DNA of 64,000 nt, taken from Fibrobacter sp. Lineage in GTDB: Bacteria > Fibrobacterota > Fibrobacteria > Fibrobacterales > Fibrobacteraceae. The notes beneath the pieces were generated by a model. It made no database searches. It saw only the letters and a list, made by a program, of their open reading frames with translations, and had not been told where the DNA came from. The DNA lies in the NCBI GenBank assembly GCA_024399065.1, contig JAKSIB010000001.1, forward strand, positions 1 through 64,000. Direction: 5' to 3'. How positions within the stretch are numbered: the first letter of the stretch is position 1; each line of letters begins with the position of its first letter. This document shows, in pieces, positions 26,326-32,839 of this stretch. The translations under genes and the position numbers were made by a program.

Positions 26326-26743
26326 AATATTCCCTTTTTGAAAACCCTAATCCCTAGGTTTACCTTCTAAAATAATAATATTCAATTGTAAGTCTTTTTC
26401 CGTCAAGGCAAAAAGCGTATACCATTGAATACGAATTTTGACCTTAAAACTAGATTTATTTTATGGAATTCAATCCCGTTGTATAGTAATAAAAAAGTTT
26501 CCTATGTATCAATTGTGACGGGGATAACATTTACGGGTTGTGTGGAGGATGGCTGAAAAACGTCCTTAATGTAAACTTTTGTTAAAAAACATTTGTTTTT
26601 CAGGGGGTTTGTTAAAAAAAGACTGAGTTTTTGTGATGTACACCAAAAAAAAAGAAAAAAAATGCTCGCAGGCTTAAAAAAAAAGATATATTAGGTTCCA
26701 AACCGCCCATTCTGGGCAATCACAATAAACAAGAGAGAGAATT
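26326..26743. promoter_or_regulatory. Divergent regulatory region between the GH5 gene and the CBM-like secreted protein gene
   Basis: 418 bp without a gene. It holds a GTATAC site at 26417-26422, a direct repeat TTTGTTAAAAAA at 26578-26589 and 26608-26619 (30 bp apart, about three helical turns), and a TATATTAG -10-like element at 26687-26694, 50 bp before the plus-strand ATG. The ribosome binding site is GAGAGAG at 26733-26739. On the minus strand, TTGACG and TACAATTG-like boxes lie 70-95 bp before the GH5 start. No regulator can be named. Confidence 0.45.
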
Positions 26744-27649
26744 ATGAAAAAGTCTATTCTTGGTGCTTCTGCCCTCATGGCAGCTGCTTCCGCTTTCGCT
26801 TTCGTTACCTGGAGCGGTGATGAAAGCCTCTATCAGATCACTACCGAACTCGACGCTGGTACCGAAACTTCCGGTTACTGGTTCAGCTATGCTGACGACT
26901 CCGATGGCGGTGCTTCCTCTATCGAATGGCCGGTTCCCCTCGGTAACGACTACTCTACCACTGCTATGGACCCGGTTATCGAATACTGCCAGGGTGTTTG
27001 CGGTGTTTACAAGCTCGATAAGGGTACCCTTACTTATGACCCGTTCGTAGGTATCGGTTTCAATATCGCTGGTGAAGACGACAGTGGTGTCGCTGTTCCC
27101 ACTGACGCTACCGACATGGGCGGTATCTGCATTGGTTACTCCTCTGACGCTGCTGCATCCCTCGAAATGGGCCTCGGTGACGCAGGTGACGCAGAAATCG
27201 GTTGGGACAACCCGGCTGCTGCTCTTGCTAAGTCTGCTACCGGTAAGGTTGCTAACGTTGCATGGTCTGAATTCAAGCAGGCTGGTTGGGGTTCTGGTAA
27301 GATTACTGGTGCCGCAGCTGCAGCTAAGCTCGTCGCTCTCAAGATGAAGATTCAGGCTAAGACTGGCTCTACCGGTAACTTCAACATCATGTCCTTCGGT
27401 GCATACAATGGCGGCTGCAAGCTGACCCAGGCTATCTCCGCTAAGGCTGCTAAGGCTTCTTTGAAGGCTCAGCTCTCTGGCCGTACCCTCTCCTTCGGCA
27501 AGACCGTTGCTAAGGCAGAAATCGTTAACCTCCAGGGTCAGGTTGTCATGGCTGCTTCCTCTGTGAAGTCCATGGATCTCTCCAAGGTTCAGGCTGGCGT
27601 TTACATGGTTCGCGCAGAAGGCCTTTCTCAGCAGATCATGGTGAAGTAA
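26744..27649 (+). CDS. Abundant-type secreted CBM-like protein with sorting tail
   Basis: 301 residues. A signal peptide ends near ASAFA (19). Residues 20-225 resemble a jelly-roll carbohydrate-binding module: GYWFSYADDSDGGASSIEWP, GICIGYSSDAAASLEM, WSEFKQAGWGSGKITGAAAA, and FNIMSFGAYNGGC with a terminal Cys. An Ala/Lys-rich linker and a ~60-residue sorting domain follow (LSGRTLSFGKTVAKAEIVNLQGQ ... GVYMVRAEGLSQQIMVK). No catalytic motif is present, so it is probably a cell-surface adhesin or fibre-binding protein. Codon use is extremely biased (GCT, GGT, CTC, ACC), as for very highly expressed genes. Own promoter region and terminator. CBM family not assigned. Confidence 0.7.
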   Translation: MKKSILGASALMAAASAFAFVTWSGDESLYQITTELDAGTETSGYWFSYADDSDGGASSIEWPVPLGNDYSTTAMDPVIEYCQGVCGVYKLDKGTLTYDPFVGIGFNIAGEDDSGVAVPTDATDMGGICIGYSSDAAASLEMGLGDAGDAEIGWDNPAAALAKSATGKVANVAWSEFKQAGWGSGKITGAAAAAKLVALKMKIQAKTGSTGNFNIMSFGAYNGGCKLTQAISAKAAKASLKAQLSGRTLSFGKTVAKAEIVNLQGQVVMAASSVKSMDLSKVQAGVYMVRAEGLSQQIMVK

Positions 27650-27671
27650 TTTTACCTCGGTAAATAACTTT

Positions 27672-27705
27672 AAAAAAGGGTTGCGGTTTCCGCAGCCCTT
27701 TTTTG
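27672..27705 (+). terminator. Terminator after the CBM-like gene
   Basis: Stem GGGTTGCGG / CCGCAGCCC (one G-U pair) with a TTT loop, flanked by A6 and T6, 22 bp after the stop codon. Confidence 0.93.
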
Positions 27706-27758
27706 TTTTTACTAAAAGATGATGAAGATTACACGATTGGAAATATTTTGATGGGGAA

Positions 27759-27790
27759 TTGGGAAAACAAGGTTTTAGAATATATATTTG
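27759..27790 (+). promoter_or_regulatory. Bacteroidetes-like promoter of the GH8 gene
   Basis: TATATTTG at 27783-27790 matches TAnnTTTG exactly, and ATTG (TTG at 27759-27761) lies 21 bp upstream, the -33/-7 spacing known for Bacteroidetes sigma-70. The ATG is 23 nt downstream with a ribosome binding site AAGAGG. Confidence 0.6.
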
Positions 27791-27813
27791 GGAAAAAATA
27801 ACAAGAGGCTATT

Positions 27814-29268
27814 ATGCAAATCAAGAAATTTTTAGCTCCTTCAATTCTGCCCATTGCTTTGTGCGCAATGTTCGGCCTTACTGCTTGTGATAGTAAATCC
27901 GACACTCCTTCCAATCCGGCTGGTACGGAAGTTCTTCCGCCGAACCCGGATGTTGGTGGTGATGTCGGTGGTGGAAACGTCGGTGGCGGCGATGTTGGTG
28001 GTGGAAATGTTGGCGGCACGCCTACTGTCACTACATATCCGGCATTGGCTCCGACTGCCAGCCCTCTTTACGCCAAGGCAACATACGATTCCTGGAAGCC
28101 CTTCCATTATGTGAACATGGAAGACGAAATGGTCTATTATCCGGATTTTGCCGCAGACTTCAGTTCTGTATTTGAACCAGCCTATCTGCCTGCGGGACGT
28201 GTTATCTGGTCTGTCCAGTCTACTGGTATGTACAGAGTCCAGTGCCAGAACGAAGGCACTGCAAAAAGCGCTATGAAGTACCGTGCTTGCACTGTGTCTG
28301 AAGGTATTGGCTACGGCATGTTGCTGACTCTTGTCAACGAAGACTATGATGCGTTCAACCGTCTGTGGAACTACAGCCGTGCATACCGTGCCTACCATGG
28401 TGTGAACTTGACTCCTTGGATTACCAAGAGCTTCATGTACGACAAGATCGACATTTCCAGTGCAACTGACGCAGACCTTGATATTGCAACATCCTTGATT
28501 TTGCAGTATTTCAAGAACCTTGCTGTAGCACCCGATATTGCAAATCTCTACCTGGCTGACGCATTGGTTATCGTCAAGGATATTTGGGACTGGGAAGTTG
28601 AACCGAACTTGCTGCTCCTGATGTCTGGCGATACGGATATGTGGCATGATTCCGACCCGACATACAACTTGAGCTACTTCTCTCCTGTGGCTCTTCGCTT
28701 GTTTGCCATGGTGGACCCCACTCACAACTGGGCTGGTGTTCTTGACGCAATGTATGCCTACATGGCTAAGGTTCAGTCTCTCGGTACAGGCGTGTTCCCC
28801 GACTGGAGCAATGGCGCAGGTATCGCAGTCAATCCGCCTAATGGTGCCGCTGGCAAGACTGAAGCTACTTACACCTGGCATACCTTCAATAAGGAATCTG
28901 TGCGTATTCCTTGGCGTATTGCTTGGGACTACTATTGGTTCCAGGATCCGCGCGCTCTTGCAATCCTCACAGGCTTGAACAACTTCATTGTTGCTAAGTC
29001 TGGTGGCGATCCGTCTAGCGTGGCTCTTGCAATCCAGTATTCCTGGGATCCGGCAAAGAGCGACTATGACAAGAATACTTCTGTTCCTGCCCAGTGGCTT
29101 GCTGCATGGTGCGCAACTGGTCTTGGTACAAATCAGACTTGGCTTAACGCTTGTACGCAGCTTGTTAACGCAACCACGCTGGGTAACAACGGCACAAGCT
29201 ACTTCACCGATATTCTGCAGGCTTTGTATAGCTCCTTGCTGAACGGTAAGTTTGTCCGTCCGTTCTAA
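27814..29268 (+). CDS. GH8 glycoside hydrolase lipoprotein
   Basis: 484 residues. Lipobox LTAC (Cys25), then a Pro/Gly linker with repeats of VGGGN/VGGGD (47-68). The GH8 (alpha/alpha)6-barrel follows: the proton-donor Glu lies in CTVSEGIGYGMLL (about 165), and the conserved DATDADLDIA-type segment appears as SSATDADLDIATSLI (about 215). GH8 contains endo-glucanases, xylanases, lichenases and chitosanases acting by inversion; which one applies is not visible. There is no sorting tail, so lipid anchoring to the outer membrane is expected. It is monocistronic with its own promoter and downstream hairpins. Confidence 0.92.
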   Translation: MQIKKFLAPSILPIALCAMFGLTACDSKSDTPSNPAGTEVLPPNPDVGGDVGGGNVGGGDVGGGNVGGTPTVTTYPALAPTASPLYAKATYDSWKPFHYVNMEDEMVYYPDFAADFSSVFEPAYLPAGRVIWSVQSTGMYRVQCQNEGTAKSAMKYRACTVSEGIGYGMLLTLVNEDYDAFNRLWNYSRAYRAYHGVNLTPWITKSFMYDKIDISSATDADLDIATSLILQYFKNLAVAPDIANLYLADALVIVKDIWDWEVEPNLLLLMSGDTDMWHDSDPTYNLSYFSPVALRLFAMVDPTHNWAGVLDAMYAYMAKVQSLGTGVFPDWSNGAGIAVNPPNGAAGKTEATYTWHTFNKESVRIPWRIAWDYYWFQDPRALAILTGLNNFIVAKSGGDPSSVALAIQYSWDPAKSDYDKNTSVPAQWLAAWCATGLGTNQTWLNACTQLVNATTLGNNGTSYFTDILQALYSSLLNGKFVRPF

Positions 29269-29301
29269 CTAGGACGTACGCCTCGTTTATCGACAGTGTG
29301 C

Positions 29302-29359
29302 CTGTGTTCAGGCGAGTTTTCGTCATGAACACAGTGTGTACTCTCGGGATGCGTTCCCG
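29302..29359 (+). other. Two hairpins between GH8 and its terminator
   Basis: A perfect 9-bp inverted repeat CTGTGTTCA / TGAACACAG (29302-29310 with 29326-29334) contains an inner CGA/TCG stem with loop GTTT. A second hairpin CGGGA / TCCCG follows at 29345-29359. Neither has a T run. They could protect the 3' end of the GH8 mRNA or belong to a small RNA; nothing decides this. Confidence 0.5.
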
Positions 29360-29365
29360 TGGATT

Positions 29366-29402
29366 TAAAAAGTCTCCTGGTTTTTGCCGGGAGGCTTTTT
29401 TT
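29366..29402 (+). terminator. Terminator downstream of the GH8 gene
   Basis: Stem AGTCTCCTGG / CCGGGAGGCT (two G-U pairs) with loop TTTTTG, preceded by A5 and followed by T7. The T run merges with the TATATTTT box of the next gene. Confidence 0.85.
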
Positions 29403-29410
29403 ATATTTTG
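29402..29410 (+). promoter_or_regulatory. TATATTTTG box 5-6 nt before the start of the next gene
   Basis: A near match to TAnnTTTG overlaps the end of the terminator T run and is followed by AAATC and the ATG at 29416. No Shine-Dalgarno sequence is possible, so a leaderless transcript is predicted. Confidence 0.45.
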
Positions 29411-29415
29411 AAATC

Positions 29416-30327
29416 ATGGAAAACGATTCTTTGAGCATGCTTAATCCTGCTGCAATTGTCAATGATGTTGATTCTGTAGATAACGCAGACAGCCTTGTTG
29501 CGGCGGAGAACCTTGATGAAATCCAGATGCCGTCTCCCGAACAGCTGGGCATTCATATTACCTCGGGCGTAAAAGATGCCGCTGGGGTTGTTCAGCCTTT
29601 GGCGGTCACCGTCGGCGATACTTTTGAATTCCCTGTTACCATTTCCTGGAACGTGAATAGTAGTGTACTCTTGATTATGCCCATGAGTTCTGCTACGGCT
29701 AAGGGTCTGGACCAGGTTTCTGTTTCCCAGGAATCCGCCCGTATGGTGAAGGATGGCCAGGAAATGGCTTCTATCACTTTTACATACAAGATTGTGGCAC
29801 AGGACACGGGCGACTTGAATGTGCCTGCCATGCGTTTTGAAATTCCCACCCAGCTGGGCAGGCCCTTGGATTTGCGCAGCGATAGCGTCCCTGTGCGTGT
29901 AAATCCGCCGGTAAGTGTAGTTCCCTTTGCGGTGGGAGCTGTGGTCGCCATTTGTGTGGTTGTTGCAGGCCTTTTGCGAATGAAGCGTAGGGCTGCTGCT
30001 AGGGCTGCTACAGCGGCCAAGAATGCGGCTGTAGACGAACTTCGCGAGCAGATGCTGGTGCTGAAGCGCCGAATCAATACGGCGGATTGCCGCGAATGGC
30101 TGCTGGATCTGGAAAAGGTTTGCAAGGCTTACGCAGCGGAACGTTTCAGCCTTGATGCGGACAAAGTCAAACTTGAGGTCTTGCTGAAGCAGGGCGACTT
30201 GGAAGGCTGGGATGCTTTGCTGGAGAAGTTCGCCGATGCCCGTTATGGAGGCGGAAAGCAAGACGCCTTCGAGAACAGGGAATCCTGGAAGGCCGCCATG
30301 AAGCTGATGGGAATTGAAGAGGAATAA
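29416..30327 (+). CDS. Single-pass membrane protein with extracytoplasmic beta-domain (BatD-like layout)
   Basis: 303 residues from the ATG at 29416; a GTG at 29359 would be translated through the terminator and is rejected. Residues 45-165 look like a beta-sandwich (AVTVGDTFEFPVTISWNV, ITFTYKIVAQDTGDLNVPAMRFEIP), as in BatD-like oxygen-tolerance proteins. A membrane helix lies at 167-187, followed by a basic Ala/Arg segment and an alpha-helical cytoplasmic domain (190-303). There is no recognisable signal peptide, so N-out insertion by the single helix would be needed. The next gene encodes a MoxR ATPase, the usual partner of Bat-type proteins. Weak similarity only; function inferred from layout and neighbour. 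Confidence 0.6.
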   Translation: MENDSLSMLNPAAIVNDVDSVDNADSLVAAENLDEIQMPSPEQLGIHITSGVKDAAGVVQPLAVTVGDTFEFPVTISWNVNSSVLLIMPMSSATAKGLDQVSVSQESARMVKDGQEMASITFTYKIVAQDTGDLNVPAMRFEIPTQLGRPLDLRSDSVPVRVNPPVSVVPFAVGAVVAICVVVAGLLRMKRRAAARAATAAKNAAVDELREQMLVLKRRINTADCREWLLDLEKVCKAYAAERFSLDADKVKLEVLLKQGDLEGWDALLEKFADARYGGGKQDAFENRESWKAAMKLMGIEEE

Positions 30328-30332
30328 AATTC

Positions 30333-30420
30333 CAATTACAAAGTATGAATTACGAATTATGAGAGAAAGCCAGGCGTCTTCGGGGCGATTATAAATCTCG
30401 TAACTTGTAACTCGTAATTG
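30333..30420. repeat. Heptamer-repeat inverted element
   Basis: The left side is a run of 7-nt units resembling AATTACG (AATTACA, AAGTATG, AATTACG, AATTATG; from 30334). The right side (30395-30420) carries complementary-type units (CGTAACT, TGTAACT, CGTAATT). The two sides form an imperfect inverted repeat of about 26 bp around a GCCAGGCGTCTTCGGGGCGA centre. It lies between two genes and contains no gene. It resembles short intergenic repeat elements of other genomes. Confidence 0.6.
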
Positions 30421-30487
30421 TGTCTGTTGGTTTTTTATTTGATTTTTTATTAAATTCAGTGTGTTGAAATTTAAAGGATAACATCAA

Positions 30488-31471
30488 ATGGATATTCAGG
30501 AACTTTCTGAAAAGATTCGTCAGCAGAGTGCTTTCTGCCAGAATTTGTTGCGTGAAGTTGAAGATACCGTCATTGGCCAGAAGGCCATGGTGGAAAGTAT
30601 TTTGACAGGCATCTTGGCCGATGGCCACGTTCTGCTGGAAGGTCTTCCGGGCCTTGCAAAGACTACCGCGGTGAAGGCTTTCGCCGATGCCGTTTCCCTG
30701 GACTTCAAGCGTATCCAGTTTACTCCGGACCTTTTGCCGGCTGACCTTCTGGGTACCACCATCTATAATGCCCGCGAGGCAAAGTTTGAAACCCGCAAGG
30801 GCCCTCTGTTCACCAACCTGGTGCTGGCTGACGAAATCAACCGTGCTCCTTCCAAGGTGCAGAGCGCATTGCTGGAAGCTATGCAGGAACGTCACATCAC
30901 CATCGGTGACGAAACTTTCAAGCTGGATGAACCCTTCCTGGTTTTGGCAACCCAGAACCCCATTGAACAGGAAGGTACCTACCCGCTGCCCGAAGCCCAG
31001 GTGGACCGTTTCCTTTTGAAGGTGAAGGTTTCCTACCCGAACAAGGCCGACGAAATGCGTATTCTTGACGCGGTTGCAGGTGCTGGTCTCCGTCAGCCCA
31101 ACGCGGTTGCAACGAAGGAAGATATCCTGAAGGCTCGTGAACTTGTAAAACAGGTTTATGTGGATGAACGCGTCCGCGAATATATCGTGAACCTGGTGCT
31201 GGCCACCCGCGATCCGGGTAGCATCAAACGTTCCGACTTGGTCGGCTTCATCGAAGTGGGTGCATCTCCTCGTGCTTCCATCGGTCTTGCCCAAGCTGCA
31301 AAGGCACACGCTTTCATCCAGGGCCGTGCTTACGTCACTCCTGAAGACGTGAAGGCTGTTGCAATGGAAGTGCTGCGTCACCGTATCATCCTGAGCTACG
31401 AGGCTGAAGCAGAAGAAATTACCGCCGAAACTGTTGTCCAGAAGATTCTGGATTCCGTCGAGGTACCGTAA
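30488..31471 (+). CDS. MoxR-family AAA+ ATPase
   Basis: 327 residues. Walker A is GLPGLAKTT (52-60) and Walker B LVLADEINRAP (111-121, Asp115-Glu116). ATQNPIEQEGTYPLPEAQVDRF is the sensor-1/MoxR signature and GASPRASIGLAQAAKAHAF near 258 the sensor-2 region. MoxR ATPases act as chaperone-like remodelers with VWA-domain or Bat proteins. The usual DUF58 and VWA genes are not adjacent; upstream is a BatD-like membrane protein and downstream a glycosyltransferase overlapping by one base (TAATG). The ribosome binding site AAAGGA precedes the ATG. Confidence 0.93.
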   Translation: MDIQELSEKIRQQSAFCQNLLREVEDTVIGQKAMVESILTGILADGHVLLEGLPGLAKTTAVKAFADAVSLDFKRIQFTPDLLPADLLGTTIYNAREAKFETRKGPLFTNLVLADEINRAPSKVQSALLEAMQERHITIGDETFKLDEPFLVLATQNPIEQEGTYPLPEAQVDRFLLKVKVSYPNKADEMRILDAVAGAGLRQPNAVATKEDILKARELVKQVYVDERVREYIVNLVLATRDPGSIKRSDLVGFIEVGASPRASIGLAQAAKAHAFIQGRAYVTPEDVKAVAMEVLRHRIILSYEAEAEEITAETVVQKILDSVEVP

Positions 31472-32529
31472 TGAATGATAGGCCTCATGTAATTATTCAT
31501 CCCAGTGACCTTGCTCAGTCCGACTGGGTGCGCTGCATACTTCCTTTTATGCAGTACATGAGTCCTAACGAGCAGATGGTTTTCCCGTCAGTCACTCAGA
31601 TTCCCTGTACCAACAAGGATATCCTGAAGCATACAAGCATTGTGGTGATCCAGCGCCCCACTAGCCCTGCCAAGATGAACATGGTGGCTATGTATGCGCA
31701 GATCAAGCGCGAATGCGGCTTTAAGCTGGTAACGGATATTGACGATCTTCAGTGGGAACTGAGCCCGATTATCAAGGATCACGCCAAGAGTGTCCCCAAT
31801 GTGGAACAGATTATCAAGGATCGTCTGAAGACGATTCTGCCTAAGTTCGATAGGGTGATCTGCTCTACGGAATATCTGGCAAAACGTCTTTTTCTTGACG
31901 TTAGCGTGAAGGCTACGGTGATGCCCAATGCGGTATCCAGTTCCCTTTTCGGCCGGTTCAAGAGGACTGCTGCGTTTAGCGGAAAACCCAAGGTTATGTA
32001 TGCTGGTTCTGCAGGCCACAGCTCCGAAAAGGATCCTGGGGATTTTGCCGGCCCGTGGGTGCCGTGGCTTCGCAAGCGTATCGAGGATGGTTCCATCGAC
32101 TTCTACGTCTTTGGTGAGCCCGAGTTCCTAAAGGGATTGGAAGGCAAGTACACCAGCATTCCTTTCACGAAGATGATGCAGTTCCCGGCTACGGTGGCGA
32201 GCTACCGCCCGGACTTTTACCTGGCGCCTCTTTGCGACATCAATTTCAACAGGGCCAAAAGCGACTTGAAATTGAAGGAGGCTGCGGCTCTTGGCGCCGT
32301 GTTCATGGGCAGTAATTTCGAGAATAGCCCCTACGGTTATGCTCCCGAGGCCCAGCTTGTTCCTGCGGCGGCTTCCGTGGAGGAACTTGACGCGAAGTTT
32401 GACGCCTTGTGCAATGCAGAAAACTTCATGAAGGCTATCGAGTGGCAGAACCAGAGTCTGGTGGACGGCCATTGGTTTTACGAGGATGCGGAATACCAGA
32501 AGAAGTTCCTGCAGACGTACCTGGGTTAA
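31471..32529 (+). CDS. Glycosyltransferase-like protein (GT4/GT1 type fold)
   Basis: 352 residues. The start ATG overlaps the moxR stop. The N-half contains VVIQRPTSPAKM and KLVTDIDDLQWEL, a DIDD segment seen in a group of GT4-like proteins. The C-half contains VMYAGSAGHSSEKD, FYVFGEPEFL, and ADLKLKEAAALGAVFMGSN-like residues (SDLKLKEAAALGAVF), matching the nucleotide-sugar-binding half of a GT-B fold. The E-x7-E motif is not clear. It probably acts in cytoplasmic assembly of a surface saccharide. No other saccharide genes are adjacent, so donor and acceptor are unknown. Confidence 0.65.
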   Translation: MNDRPHVIIHPSDLAQSDWVRCILPFMQYMSPNEQMVFPSVTQIPCTNKDILKHTSIVVIQRPTSPAKMNMVAMYAQIKRECGFKLVTDIDDLQWELSPIIKDHAKSVPNVEQIIKDRLKTILPKFDRVICSTEYLAKRLFLDVSVKATVMPNAVSSSLFGRFKRTAAFSGKPKVMYAGSAGHSSEKDPGDFAGPWVPWLRKRIEDGSIDFYVFGEPEFLKGLEGKYTSIPFTKMMQFPATVASYRPDFYLAPLCDINFNRAKSDLKLKEAAALGAVFMGSNFENSPYGYAPEAQLVPAAASVEELDAKFDALCNAENFMKAIEWQNQSLVDGHWFYEDAEYQKKFLQTYLG

Positions 32530-32548
32530 CTAAGCCCGCCGAAGTTTG

Positions 32549-32578
32549 AATCCCTTGCCTTATGGCGAGGGATTTTTC
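32549..32578 (+). terminator. Terminator after the glycosyltransferase gene
   Basis: An 11-bp stem AATCCCTTGCC / GGCGAGGGATT (one G-U pair) with loop TTAT, followed by T5. Confidence 0.9.
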
Positions 32579-32839
32579 TTTATGGCGACTCAGAAGAGGC
32601 CGTGAAAAACGGCTGGAGACAGGGGAGGGCTCGCCCCTTTTTCTAAAAAAGGCCAAAAATCCACTTGATTTTGGGTGTTTTGGACGTGAGTAACCTCACA
32701 TTGGCGGGGGCTTTGTTATCTTTAAGGCGAAAAAGGGCTCAGGGAAACTCCCTGGGTAGCTTATTTCCAGTTTAACATAGAATCGACTTGCGGACTGCCG
32801 TTCCGGTTTCGCCCGTGGGTCAAAAAAAACGAAGGATAT
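32579..32839 (+). promoter_or_regulatory. Upstream region of purA with several short hairpins
   Basis: The region holds an inverted repeat GTGAG-TAAC-CTCAC at 32686-32699, a TATCTTTA box (near TAnnTTTG) at 32718-32725, and, within the leader it would produce, a hairpin CAGGGA-AAC-TCCCTG at 32740-32754. The leader is about 110 nt, longer than for most genes here, and ends with the ribosome binding site GAAGGA. It does not match a purine riboswitch that I can recognise. Confidence 0.4.

Noticed and set aside
29359-29415. GTG start giving the BatD-like protein an N-terminal hydrophobic segment
   Set aside because: The segment would be encoded by the terminator hairpin and T run of the GH8 gene and lies upstream of the likely transcription start. 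The ATG at 29416 is preferred.
32579-32839. A purine-type riboswitch in the purA leader
   Set aside because: Hairpins are present, but neither the conserved purine aptamer core nor a terminator/antiterminator switch is visible.
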